Below, in pieces: positions 11,501 to 22,679 of a stretch of 64,000 bases of DNA; within the stretch, counting starts at the first letter, position 1, and each line of letters opens with the position of its first letter. The DNA lies in contig NC_049991.1 in assembly GCF_000003815.2 (NCBI RefSeq), forward strand, positions 6,535,254-6,599,253, read 5' to 3'. The position numbers were made by a program, and so were the translations under genes. Under the pieces are notes generated by a model. The model did not search any database and was not told the origin of the DNA. It saw nothing but the letters and a program-made list of their open reading frames with translations. Origin of the DNA: Branchiostoma floridae. Taxonomy: Eukaryota > Chordata > Leptocardii > Amphioxiformes > Branchiostomatidae.

Positions 11501-12687
11501 GTCTTTGGTATACCTTATTATTCTGTGTGTATAGTCATATTTTCAACCACTTCGATATCATAATGAAGGTAATTTTTTTACAAACTTTCTTTCACACGCT
11601 CATATTAGTTTAGGGTTCCCAGGGGATGTCATCTATATAATCCAACAGGGCTTTCTGGAGAATTAGTTTCCCTCCCAATATTTGGTTGAAGAAAAACAAA
11701 GACCTACATAGCCTAGGATCAGGCAGCGGTGTGCTGGGAGGACTCGGTGGTGGCGGAGGTTTCTCCACGAGAGAATACCCGACGCACGCGGGGTGAGAGG
11801 TGGACGGGTCAAACGACTCGAAGGGATCGCTGTCCGCGGGAACCTTGGCGAACATCCGCCCGTAGAAGACGGGATTGTGCTTGGTGGCGTCATATTGAAT
11901 GACATCAGTTTTCACAGATGATGCGTCATCTTCTGGAGGCTCAAAAGGGGGTCTTGTGGCTGCCACTTCTGTAAAATAAAACATTTAACACATAAATGTT
12001 GGTGAATGTTATAAACCTAAAATTTTTAGTAATGAAATAAGAGTCTATATAAGAGATTATTTTTATATTGGCCTTCACTAGATTTTTAGATGTCAGAAGT
12101 TAAATAAGGGTTGAAAACACCAAGGGCAGTGCGTACACCAAACAGGGCTCGAAATACCATATTTCTGTTTTGGGTTCTATGTGGTTCACGATAACTTCTC
12201 TGCAATATAATTTTTCCTTGCAAATTCCATATGGGAATTTGCTTGTGAACGTTTAATTTAGTGACCTAAGAAAGCTTGCAGCCGACCGATGATGACCTAC
12301 ATAATGTTACCTCGTTTATGTCGTTACCACATCCAGGAGAGAAGGCTTCAGTTACCTATAAAAACTATGTTATGTATCATACCATTTTCGACAATAAACT
12401 AGAACAACGAAGCCGACACTGTTACGAAAAGAAAACTTAAAGGCGCAAGAATTCCTAAAGAAACGACATTTTTGGAAAAGTATTTTGATTTGAAGCTGTA
12501 AACAAGGTTTTATGGCTAAAGTTTTTGCGTTAAACAGTTTAATGCCAGTAAATAATGAATGTTTAGACATCTAAGATGTTTATTCTGTATTTCTACATGT
12601 AAAAATTGACTTCAATTCGTTCGTACCTGCACATATTTGGTCCCAAAGACTGATCTCTTTCTTTTCTCCAATAACTTTCGCCGCCAT
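8522..12687 (-). CDS. IQCK: IQ motif-containing protein K (IQCK) orthologue
   Basis: Six exons on the - strand, in order: 12627-12687, 11708-11968, 10517-10667, 9960-10040, 9245-9329 and 8522-8818. They join in frame to 311 aa. From memory human IQCK is about 290 aa with the same layout. Diagnostic stretches are LWDQICAE (exon 1/2), APREYLE then FPVLLPGM then CFERKRTKF then CDFLTEWLY (exon 3), IPFV (exon 4), PRPPLPLSLLLSDEEAA followed by the IQ motif IIQSFFRGYL (exon 5, about residues 202-213), and DPEVQELRQWQ (exon 6). Exon 6 adds a serine/proline-rich tail. The IQ motif would bind calmodulin; the cellular role is poorly known. The ATG lies inside AAGATGGCGGC, a YY1-type initiator motif. The exon 3 acceptor sits in an 86-bp tandem array. 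Confidence 0.93.
9038..9130. mobile_element. Partial copy of a fold-back family, IQCK intron
   Basis: Shares TTGGACTCACCCAAATTTTC and the segment ending AATGAACAATCCACTG with the complete fold-back element a few hundred bases away, in inverted orientation to its right arm. Confidence 0.5.
9440..9690. mobile_element. MITE with about 80-base terminal inverted repeats, IQCK intron
   Basis: The left arm starts AACTAGTTTAACTGTAATAT. The right arm ends with the inverse, AACTAGTT at 9683-9690. The middle contains a segment also found at 21145-21245 inside an esterase intron, showing that the family is dispersed. No coding capacity. Confidence 0.65.
10633..11234 (-). repeat. 86-bp minisatellite, 7 copies, containing the IQCK exon 3 acceptor
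   Basis: The marker GAAGATGT recurs at 10633, 10719, 10805, 10891, 10977, 11063 and 11149, exactly 86 bases apart. Read on the - strand, each unit contains the pyrimidine tract, the CCCCAG acceptor and the first bases of IQCK exon 3 (to ATCTTCCCAGTCCTG), then jumps back to intron. Only the copy nearest the gene's 3' side (10517-10667) continues into the complete exon. Units 2-3 and 4-5 share paired variants (GGCGAAT versus GGGGAAT), which suggests a 172-bp dimer step. Confidence 0.92.
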
Positions 12688-13699
12688 CTTGAATCTTTGT
12701 TGATGCCTTACAACTAACTGGTAACATCACAAAACCATCCGCTTAAAGAAAAAAAAATCCTCAAAAAAATTGAGCTTAGCGATCAATGCAGAATAATAAG
12801 AGGAAGGTATAATTTGCTTTGAGTAGATATATTACTTTAGCAACTTAAATTTGCAAATGATGTAAAAAGAATGCTTTTAAAGGCAATTCCACACTACGCG
12901 GAAGGATAACTTTCAAAGTTGCCATGGCGACATCTTTTGCCCAAGTAGCCAGGTCAAGGGTTGCCAAGTGTGGCAAGGCAGCGAAATACCACAAAAAAAT
13001 AATATGATAGAACTAAAGACATCTGTCATTTGAATATACAATAAAAATCAACTTGAAATTACAAAAGATATATTTTTGTCTCCAATCCTTTTTCAAAATA
13101 TGTTTGAAACATTCTATCGTATTTTCCTTCTCCAATTCCAAGTTACAGTACCTTTGGTCATTTTTGTCGCCCTCACAGCATGTGTAACACTGTGTGTGCG
13201 TGGTGGTATGTGCAAACTTTTGAAGCCAATTTTTATAAATCAGAAAGGAGTCTGATAGTGTACCAAGGTATCATTACAAAGTAGAAGACAAGCGCAAATC
13301 ACAGGCGAAAATTTTGACCTCCAGCTGCAGAAGACTTCAGTGAGGGGTGAGTTTTGTTTGTACAGAACAAAGTCGAACATGTTGTGCCCCCCTCCCCCAT
13401 GTTGTGCGCATCGCATATGTTGTCGCTTTTTCTCTTAGAATCTAGCACAATGTACTATTAGCTAAGTCCACTGATTATAGCTTTAATTTGAAGGGCTGCA
13501 ATCCCTACACTAGCATGCAAAGAAAGATTGGAAATTAAACTTGTAGCTAGAGTGACAATTAATGTGATCCTGTGATTAATTTTTATGTGATCCTGACCAT
13601 GTGATTACCCACTGTATGACCATGTAACGTTACGTAACGTTACCACTGCTACCCATTTTTACTCGAATTTGAAGTGCCTGTCTAATTCTAAAGAACAAA

Positions 13700-13790
13700 A
13701 ATATCTTGCCAGGAACGGAACCTGCGAGGCTGTGACTTATCGATATGGTATCAGCTAGCCTAACCACTTTGCCATAGGATGTCATTAGTA
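13700..13790 (-). repeat. tRNA-derived SINE fragment (degenerate)
   Basis: On the - strand a box A-like TGGCAAAGTGGTTAGG is followed at tRNA-like spacing by a box B-like GGTTCCGTTCCTGG. It cannot be folded as an intact tRNA, so I call it a SINE head. Confidence 0.4.
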
Positions 13791-13814
13791 TACGGCATAG
13801 TTGAACTTCTGTAA

Positions 13815-13935
13815 ATTGTTGGTTGTTGGAATCCATCTGTCTCCAAAGACAATGGTAAACAGACAGTTACTCGCTGTCGTACGCCTGCACGTGACTTTTT
13901 AAGGTGAAGGAGGTGTCTCACAGTCATAGGGACAA
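13815..13935 (+). repeat. Interspersed repeat, second copy at 51304-51500
   Basis: Starts TTGTTGG and continues through CCATCTGTCTC, CAGACAATG, GTTACTCGCTGTC and GGTGAAGGAGGTGT. The same ordered blocks occur at 51304-51500. Confidence 0.55.
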
Positions 13936-14049
13936 GAACTTCATGCCTTGTGTAAGACAGCCCCAGCAGAAATTAATTGTACCTAGAACTGAAAGGTTTT
14001 TCACCAACAACTAACCAAAATTTTCTTTTTCCTTTTGTTACAGGTTAGG

Positions 14050-16515
14050 ATGGGGAAGAAGAAGAAAGTTGAACATCAAGACGGTGAAATGAAAGTCTCC
14101 AAAAAGGAAAAGAAGGCAAAACAAGTAGTTGTAGTTGAAATTGACAATGAGGCAGAAACTGTAGCACAGAAAAGTGACAAAAAGTTGAAAAAGAAAAAGG
14201 AAAAGAAAGAAGTATTGCCTACACAAGATGACCAAAAAGATGGTGCCAAGAAAGAGAAAAAGTCCAAGAAGAAGAAGACAGTAAAGGATGTAATTGTCAT
14301 CGAAGATGAAGACAAGAAAAATTCCAAGAAGAAGAAAAAGAAGCAAGATATGCCAATAGAAGCTGCCTCATCTGATAAAGCGGACAGTTCTTATAATGAG
14401 GAAATCAAACCGAAAAAGTCTAAAAAGAGGAAAGCTACTGAGGAGGTCATTGTTATAGATGATACAGTACCAAATGAGAATCTTACAAAGAAGGAAAAAA
14501 GAAAAGAGAAGAACAAAGAGAAGTCATCTGCAACTTCTGACAGCACCGCTGATGAAAGAAGTGAAAATAAGATGTCCAAAAAGTCTGCTAAGAAGAAAGC
14601 GAATAAAAAGGATGCTGTTCTTGTAGAAAAAGATGAAACAAGATCAAGTCCAAAGGAGGGAGAAACAGTTGTAGTTGAATCTTCAAAAACACCTGACAGC
14701 GTCCAAAATGGCAGTGATGCCAAGACAAAGAAGTCAAGAAAGAGAAAATCAACCAAAGACAAAGCTGAGGGTGCCCAAGTGGAAAGTGAATCCCAAGAGA
14801 CAAGTACAAAGAAACGAAAGAAAGAAAAATTGGCTTCGTCGGAGGCTGGCACCAGTGAAGAATCCGGGAAATCAAAGAAAAAGAAGAAAGAAAAGAAACA
14901 AAAAGACGAAAAACATCAGAGTACAAGTGATGTTGATGATTCGGACAAAACAAAAAGTAAAAAACAAAAAGGAAAGGATCTCAAGAAGTCAGAAAACACT
15001 CCTGAAGTTGACATGAAAAAAACTAAAAAGGAGAAGAAAAAAAAGATTTCCGATTCCTCAGCGAAAAAGCATGGAAAATCTGACAAGAAAGACACAACAG
15101 TTGATTGTGGTTCTAGCCCCAAAACAGACGTCAAGTCTGAAAAGAAGGCAAAGAAGAGGAAGCATAAAGAAATAGAAGAAGCAAAAGAAGAGAAGCAGGA
15201 ACCGTCTTCAACAGAACCTAAAACTAAGAAGGGAAAAAAGAAGGACAAGAAAAAATCCAAAGACAAGGCCGAAAACAAGGATCAGTCAGACCATGTTAGC
15301 AGTACAGCATCCGTAAAAGCAGTGAAAGTTGAACAGAATGAAGGAGCAAGTCCCTCCAAAAGAAAACGAAAGACTTCAGAAAGTTGGGACTATGGCATGT
15401 ACACGGTCAATGGCAAGACTAAATCGTACCGTTCTGAGGAATACACAAACGTGGGGTTTAACTATGACAATGACAATGACACTGTCACAGTTGTAAGTGT
15501 GAAAGAGGGGAACCCGGATGGGTTGGGAGAACAGGAGAGAGAGAAGAGAAGACAGCTTCAGAAAGAGATGGAAACTGTCACAGGAAAGAGGGAAGATGTA
15601 CAGACACAGAAGGAGACAGTGAAGGGAGCAGAGGTGAGTATATTATATGTATATGGGTCTAATTGTGCTACTGTAAATGCAAAGATATTTGCATTGGTTT
15701 TATGTTTGCAGTTTTTGCATTGACAGATTCACTGCAAACTCAAACCCACCACAAAACTCCATATTACCCCTACGGCCCTACCACAAAATTAACTCCTGGT
15801 AAACTTTTTTAGCACAGAAAAAAAGATTTGTAAGCATCAACCAATCCTTTGCTTGCTTTCAAGGTTGCTTGGAATGTAGAATAAAATCTTAAAAATGAGC
15901 ACTTGTGCAAAGTAATTCTCCAAGCAGATGTCGGGTTAGTCAGAGTCAGTTCAAGTCAGTCAGTAAAGCATTGCAATTTTCTACCCTGAGATGTACTTGA
16001 ATACTAGTAAAAAAGTCTTTGATAGAAATTAAAATTCAACTTAGTTTAGGTCAATGTTTGTGCTTACTAAATGTTAAATCTTCTTCTTTTTCTTTCAGTC
16101 ACCCACACCCATTGTCAAGGCCGGCCAATGGGGCACAGCCTCTCTTGGTAGTATAGAGAGGCAGCAGAAGTTCTTCAGGCTTATGGGAGGCATGAAGAGC
16201 ACCCCCGACAAGAACAACCAATCAAGTGCCAGCAAAAAAACTGCATTAGGAAACAGCCAATCACCTTTCAACTTCAAGAAAGCAAGCAGCCAATCAGAGT
16301 TCACTTCAGGTTCACCCCATTCCAGGATGGCCATGGATAAGTCCCAGGAGTCTAGCGTGAACAATTTGCTGGCATCTCAGTTTGAAACAGCTATGTATAG
16401 GAAAATGACTGAAGGAAAAGTGTCAGGACTTGGTTACAAGGAAGCCCAAGACCCCAAAAATAAGACATTCTTTATTGATAAGAGTGCAACGAAATCTTTG
16501 AAATTTGATGATTGA
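14050..16515 (+). CDS. KNOP1: Lysine-rich nucleolar protein, KNOP1-like (SMAP-type C terminus)
   Basis: Coding exons are 14050-15633 and 16099-16515, joined in phase 0, for 666 aa. Residues 1 to about 440 are almost entirely Lys, Glu, Ser and Asp, with many KKxKKxK clusters typical of nucleolar targeting and a disordered scaffold. The conserved end is in exon 2: a W at about residue 538, then RQQKFFRLMGG, and the terminal stretch FFIDKSATKSLKFDD. From memory this matches the end of vertebrate KNOP1 and the SMAP (small acidic protein) domain. I chose the ATG at 14050 because the upstream part of the frame crosses a splice acceptor at 14043. AATAAA at 16734 is a likely polyadenylation signal. 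It is the divergent neighbour of IQCK. The name depends on the short C-terminal match and synteny, since the basic part aligns to many proteins. Confidence 0.82.
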
Positions 16516-18136
16516 AATCTTAATGTTGCTAAAAATTACCCAAAAAATCATGTCAAATATACTTATACATTGTAAGGTGGGTCAGGAAATGTCAAGAGTT
16601 TTCTTGCATTACTATAACTGAACATTATGCGATTTGTAAATCTTTTACAAAATTTGTGCCTTATCCTATTTTCATTGTTCAGTGAAAACTTGAAGGATAG
16701 GCAATATTATTGAAACCTGTCTTGTAATGTTACAATAAAGGTGCATGTATAGGACAGCAAAATGATCATTTAATTGACTGCATGGAAAAAAAATAGTGAA
16801 AAAACAAAGTTGTGCTTTTTAGAATCAATTTTGTTATGTATTATATTGAATCTGTTTATTCACGTACAATGCATTAGAAGTAGAACTGCTCTGAATATTA
16901 TGCTCTGAATATTATGATAATTTGATACTAGTAATAGTATATGTCTCTTTTCTTCACCCACATGGAGTTAACATAAATGTTTAAGTTAGGATTTTGTTCT
17001 ACAATACATATAAAAGAACAATGCACAATGTCTAGTCTGAAACAGTCATAATTGTTCAATTTTTTTATTGTCATAATTGTTAATAAATGAGTTTCCCATT
17101 GTAGTCTAAGAGTTGTTTATAAATGGAAAACAAAAACTAAAAATTTCAATCAGTGATGACAAACTTTACCTCCATGGTGGCAAATTTTACCCCTTTCATA
17201 CATCCACGGTGCTTGTCTTTTTGTCTAAAAAATTATGTAATGAAAATTAGGGTTCCATAATTGTATCTTACTATTAACATTGGCCATTGCATGCACAATG
17301 TTGTTTAATTGGCTTACACAGAAATCAACTTTACAGATTTATACAGTGCCAACTTCAGTTTGATTTTCATTTTTGAATGATTCAGTAAATGCATATATTA
17401 TGTTAAATGTAACTAGACACACACCACACAGACAAATCAAAGACAATACTTTACTCCCTATATAGAGTTCAAACAAAAACTCTTATACATTTCTCTACGT
17501 ACACTAGTATTAACCCTTTCTAACATATCGAAAAATTTCAATTACCTTTGACATCAAGAATTACCTGTACTTAGATATATGAAAGCCATTCATTTGCAGC
17601 TGGTAAAGTACATGATAACATGATACAAAGATACTTACAGACAGACTAAGACAGAATGCTACATTTCTTACGGCTAGTACTACGGCCACATTTGCAACGT
17701 TGTCGGTAGGAGTTGGAGCCGTCTCTGAAGCCTCAAATTTGTCCCTGTGAACTGCTGGATTCCATTGGATATCCTTCGGTGTTTTCACCACTGTTATCAA
17801 GTTCCGGCAATTTTTTGGTCGCCGGGTCCTACGTTGATGCGACTGAAGCATATTCGGGGGGCCCGACCGTACCCCCAAAATAACCCAGTTAAAGCCAAAG
17901 GATGTTACACGGGGCCACTTAGGGCTTACGCCCGAAAGCAACAACAACAACAACAAAACTTTGCATACATCTACCAACAACAAATATTTACATCTCAAAG
18001 TAGTTTTGGTCGCAGATGAATTAGGAATTATACTGGTAATCAATATACTTGTACTGTATATTTTATATAGAATATCAATGGAAGCGAAACACTTTAAAGT
18101 TGCAGCTCATAAAGTATGTGTACAAAGTGTCGAATT
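16516..18136. other. Intergenic stretch, AT-rich, no gene seen
   Basis: After the KNOP1-like 3' UTR (AATAAA at 16734) there is about 1.3 kb with no exon-like frame. At about 17780-17965 lies a GC-richer segment ending GGGCTTACGCCCGAAAGC and then (CAA)n, which looks like the 3' end of a retroposed element. Confidence 0.4.
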
Positions 18137-21100
18137 TCAAAGTTCATCTTTCTTCTCAGCAGCTAGTTTGGGGATGACCTCGTTCCAAAGTTTGGCTTTC
18201 TCCGGCTTGAGCCCAACGCCAGTGTTCGGCACCACGTCCAGCTTCATGTAGACCGGGTTGTCAGGTGTGTACTGAGGCCAGGTCGGCAGGGAGGGGCTGT
18301 CAGTGGGGCCGCCGGTGGAGTCGGACGGGTCCCTGAAACAGATCATACCATATTATATTAACTTCCGAAGTGGATTTAGATATTGTAAGAATGTATTAAG
18401 GATATGTGCAATAGATCGTTATTGGTAGTATATGTCAATCTTTAACTTTATGTTAGTCAGATCTGTGAATCTATGAAATGAAGACAAGAAACTGAAGATA
18501 GATATTTACAGTTTTCGTGTACGTCTTAACGTCATAGTCCCAGCCTTCACAAATATGTTAGTGATTCTCCCCTTCCCTTCTCACCTTAATCGATCCTATC
18601 TAAACCTATACTGCTACCTCCCTCCCAAAAGGGGATCGTTGGCCTCCCCCTCCTTTGGCGATAGGCTGATCAGCTGTCAATGGACGATGCCACACTATAT
18701 ATCTGTATCTATATATTAGTAGCCGGTATATCCGCCGTTCGGCGTGACACACCAGCTTCGCAGGCACGCGGCGCGGCAGCAGCTGGTTATATTATACCGA
18801 ACGACCCGTCACACCGTCAGGAAGGGGGTGTCGACCTGTAATGGTCTAGTACATGCAGATACTGCTAGGGGCACAAAATCACTATGGGACCATCACCCGC
18901 TGAGGTACGTCGATGAAGGTTAGACAATAATCTAGGTAACAAGATAGGCCAAATAGCATTACTCAAGCAACTGGATATGATTTTGACAACTGTCAGATGT
19001 CAGTGACACGGATGTGTAGTGGGATGGTCCCTTGTTTTGACGATTACTGCGCCAATTTGTTGCCGGGTCCAGGGCTGAGTTTTATCAAATTAAAAAAAAA
19101 ACGGGGCCTGGTGCTTGAATACCCTGTAGCCGTCTGATATCGCCACATTTGCTTAGTCTTACCCAGTTCTTGCGAAGTTTGCCCAGTACGCCATCAGACT
19201 CAAGCTGACTTCCCTGTCTTCTCTTGAGTACTCTATCTCCGGCAAGTCAACGAACGGGAGTCCTGAGATCATGAAGAAGTCGTCGGAATGGTCACACCCC
19301 ACCCAGTCGGGTCTGTTCGGGTGGATGGAAGGTCGGTACTGGTTCTCGTAGACAAATACACGCCCTCCAGCGGCTGGAAAGATAACGACAATTGTTGATG
19401 AAGATACTACAAATAACATGCATGTGATTGTCCAAGTGTACGTCCATATTTATTCGAATATTGTAGAGTGACAGCAAGGTTTAATCTGGATACTCGGTAT
19501 ATAATTGGTGTATTTGGATACTCGGAGACTTGGAAGTGTTGTTTGGCGCGGGTTCAAAGTTGTAATTGAGGTCCAGGCGTTTAAAAAATCTTATCTTCAT
19601 ATAAACAACGCTAACTGCGTATGTGCGTTTGACCGTAGAAACTTGATGAAAATAACTATAACCTCTTCTTTATTCTCCTGTTATTCTATTGGACAGGTAA
19701 GCCCCAAAACGTGTGGACGCTTACTGATAAAATGTGTTCATTTTCTAGTAACAGGTCCCAAAATCTGGACCACTGAGTCAAATTTTATAGTGCAAGAGGA
19801 AAAAACGGTTTTGTTCCTGTACTGGTCCCCACCCCTACACAGAACCGATGTCAAATGCATATAGAAATCTAAAGAAGTATATCTAAACTCTCACCGGCAT
19901 GGTGATCGGCCACCAGAACAGTGGGTCCCACGAACGTGTAATCCCCGTGTACGTGTGAGAACTGGTGCTGAATCGCCATCGGGTCGTCGGGTGTTGTCGG
20001 GTGCCGATACTCGGCGACGATCGCATCCACCATTTTGTCCACGTTTGGATTGTCCTGTATGAACACAAGCAAAATGAATACAATAATGAAACCACCTCAT
20101 CCGCTTCGCTCACTCGTTGGTTTTAGTCGGTAGTTATGGCAAAGAAAATGGGAAAAAGGATAAAACCACCTCATCCGCTTCGCTCACTCATTTGTTTAAT
20201 TCGGTGGTTATATAGCAAAGAAAATGGAGAAAAGAATAAAAACCATCTTGTCCGCGTCGCTCACCCGTTGGTTTTAGTCGGTATTTATAGCAAAGAAAAT
20301 AGAGAAAAGAATAAAACCACCTCGTCCGCTACGCTCACTCGTTGGTTTTAGTCGGTAGTTATAGCAAAGAAACAAGCCTTATGACACCTTATACACCTAG
20401 GGTGGATAATTTACCTCTAATACAATAGCTATTCCCTCTTTCTTGGTATGGCTCAGAAACATATTGTTAACACTTGTATATTTACCGTGTGCTCATACGC
20501 CAGCAGTCCTCNNNNNNNNNNNNNNNNNNNNNNNNNNNNNNNNNNNNNNNNNNNNNNNNNNNNNNNNNNNNNNNNNNNNNNNNNNNNNNNNNNNNNNNNN
20601 NNNNNNNNNNNACGTCTCCTTGATTTATATACGGCAGCATCAGCCAATCGAACTCGTGGTTCGTCACTCCAAGAAGATAATCCACTGTCTTGGCTTCTCC
20701 TTCCTTCATCAACTTCATTGGATCAGTGGTTATAAATGTCCCGTCCACAACCGGAGTAAAATATAGTCCAGCACTTAGTTGTAAGGCGTACTGTTTCTCC
20801 AATAGCTCTTCAGCAGACTTCTCTTTCAGACAGGCCGTTAGAGTTGCCGTGTCCTCCGTCTCGCATCCGACCTCACCTGCGATCATCTGGGCAAGTGGCA
20901 GCGGCTGCGGGGTGACTGGAAAGGTTTTCCAGGTACCGCTCTGTGAGATGGCTCTCTGGAACAGACCATTACTGAGGGGTGACAGAAGATGGTAGGAGAT
21001 ACTGATGCCGCCTGCCGACTCTCCAAATATGGTGACTCTTTCTGGGTCTCCACCGAAGTTTCGGATGTTCTCCTTCACCCATTCCATGGCACGGACCTGT

Positions 21101-22306
21101 GTTGTAAAGACATACATGATAGCTTTACAAACGCCCCTGAACAGACGGTGGGCGCCATAGACTTCCTGCAATCTATGATCCACTACTTACTGAGTCACGT
21201 GTTCTATCTGCATAACGTGACAGCAGTGGATTGTTCATTCCTTGACGAAGATTGGTGCTGTTCAGTCGAACCAATTATCCCTAATGTTGCGCTGAAAATA
21301 AATCTAACTTTCTCTGTGGCTTCGTTCTTTTGTTACGTTTGTGAAAGAATCACTAACCTGGTCCAGGAATCCGTAGTTTCCTGGAATGTTCTCGTCTCCC
21401 GTACTGAGGAAACCCAAGGCACCGACACGGTAGTTAAAAGAGACCACAACGACGTCTTGGTGAGCAGCAAGAGACTCCCAACCGGGAGGAGATCCCATCC
21501 CCATAACAAAGCCACCTCCAAAAATCCATAGAAGCACCTGCAAACGATAAACACAGATTCAACATTAATTAAAAGATTCTTCCTTTTTAAGTCTTACATG
21601 CAAAAATTAACTGCAAAACAAATGTAACCCAAAAATACTACCTCTCCATGAAAAGTAGCCTCTTCCATTGACCCTGTGACCTGGACCGTGTGTCATGTCT
21701 GATAATCGACAAGTTCTACCATCTTTTAACTCTACTTTCTGTCACGTTTGACATCACCTTCTCACTTTCTTCCACTCTAATTTCTTCTACGTGACTTTCT
21801 TCCAATCTACTGTCAATACAAAAACAAGCAGATATGCGTACACCGGGAAAAAATGCCCACACAAGGACGTAATCAATACGCCATTAAAACAAGTAAGGTA
21901 TCAGTGCTATTGATCGTTCGTGCTATGATATTAAATATTTCACGATGCATTTTAATCAGTCTCACCGGTAAACTGGCGTCTGCTGCTACAGTCGGAGTGA
22001 AAACGTTGACTGTCAGACAGTCCTCGCTCATGGGCAAGTTCACGTCGATCTTGAGAGGGTGGTCCATTTCGTTAGCCTCTGAGATATTTTGCGGACAGTA
22101 AGGACCATATTCCACGGCCTCCCTGACCCCCTCCCACGGGAGGGCAGGCTGGGGCGGGCGGTACCGGAGGTCTCCAACAGGGGGCGCTGCGAACGGGATG
22201 CCCAGGAAAGTGTAGATCGGTTTGTCGGGAAGGTCTGTTGCGTGTGTGATAGTTCCTCGGACTTGTCCGGTTACCGTGGACACTACTGGACCTTCACCCT
22301 CGCCTG
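18137..22306 (-). CDS. Type-B carboxylesterase, module I, KDEL-terminated (signal exon not found; gap in one exon)
   Basis: Exons on -: 21966-22306, 21358-21537, 21096 down into the gap at 20512-20611, 19895-20054, 19163-19373 and 18137-18332. This is an alpha/beta-hydrolase esterase. Seen: the N-terminal [13 protein letters not shown] core, an oxyanion-hole segment written FGGG instead of HGGG, the nucleophile elbow GESAGG, the acid in TNHEFDW, the catalytic His in GCDHSDDFF, and a C terminus of KKDEL, an ER-retrieval signal. The first exon listed starts with a phase-1 acceptor, so an upstream exon must supply the start. I find none between 22.3 and 29 kb. A LINE fragment lies directly upstream. 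The end of exon 4 is lost in the assembly gap, and the sequence just past the gap (20487-20511) does not align cleanly with the other copies. Confidence 0.85.
18690..18850 (-). mobile_element. LINE 3'-end fragment
   Basis: Matches 22329-22449 almost base for base through the segment GCGGCGCGGCAGCAGCTGG. On the - strand it ends in a GATACA-like tail. Lies in an intron of esterase module I. Confidence 0.6.
20091..20375. repeat. Tandem repeat, four units of about 74-77 bp
   Basis: The block ACCACCTC (or variant) followed by TCCGC, CGCTCAC, TTGGTTTTAGTCGGT and AGCAAAGAAAAT recurs at 20091, 20165, 20242 and 20316. It lies in an intron of esterase module I, next to the assembly gap. Confidence 0.85.
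20512..20611. other. Assembly gap of 100 N
   Basis: Runs of N of exactly 100 usually mark a gap of unknown size. It removes the 3' end of exon 4 of esterase module I. Confidence 0.99.
21145..21260. mobile_element. Fragment of the fold-back family seen in IQCK introns
   Basis: GCCATAGACTTCCTGCAA, ACTGAGTCACGTGTTCTATC and GTGGATTGTTCATTCCTTGA occur here in the same order as at 9520-9620. Confidence 0.6.
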
Positions 22307-22328
22307 CTATGCACCCTGTCGATATAAA

Positions 22329-22676
22329 GAATATCTGTCTGTATCTGTATCTATATAGCCGGTATAACCGCCGTTCGGCGTAACACACCAGCTTCGCAGG
22401 CACGCGGCGCGGCAGCAGCTGGTTATATTACACCGAACAACCTGTCACACTTAACTTTAGCACATCTATCTGCAAGCGTTCTTTAAAACTACCGAGAGAA
22501 GATGCCCCTACTGTGCTTGGTGATAACAAATTCCACTCTACGATAGTTCTGGGAAAATACGAATTTTTGAACACATCAATCCTAGGTTGGTAACTCTGGT
22601 ACTTGAAGTCATGGCTGTTTCTTGTTCTTTTTTGAGCTGGTATGATATAATTATCAGTCGGTACGAATACAAACAA
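22329..22676 (-). mobile_element. Non-LTR retrotransposon (CR1-like) 3' fragment with end of its reverse transcriptase frame
   Basis: On the - strand, bases 22676 to about 22460 encode a typical end of a LINE polyprotein, with NSHDFKYQSY, NSYFPRTIVEWN, LP-like spacing and SFKERL. It is followed by a 3' UTR and a GATACA-type tail. It is inserted just upstream of the first recognisable exon of esterase module I, on the same strand. Confidence 0.7.
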
Positions 22677-22679
22677 TAT

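Larger units (their letters stand above)
12688..14049. promoter_or_regulatory. Shared head-to-head promoter region of IQCK and the KNOP1-like gene
   Basis: The IQCK ATG (- strand) and the KNOP1-like ATG (+ strand) are 1362 bases apart and divergent. The KNOP1-like coding exon is preceded by an acceptor (TTTTGTTACAG ending at 14043), so that gene has at least one non-coding first exon in this interval. A donor-like site near 13346 is one candidate end for it. The interval also holds two repeat fragments. Use as a bidirectional promoter is inferred from geometry. Confidence 0.55.

Noticed and set aside
14038-14953. Phe/Leu/Ser-rich long frames on the - strand
   Set aside because: They are antisense to the lysine-rich coding exon, whose AAG/AAA codons read as TTT/CTT backwards.
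20690-21531. Plus-strand frames of 101 and 180 codons
   Set aside because: They are mirror images of esterase I exons on the - strand. Similar shadows occur at 31642, 42286, 48263 and 53337.
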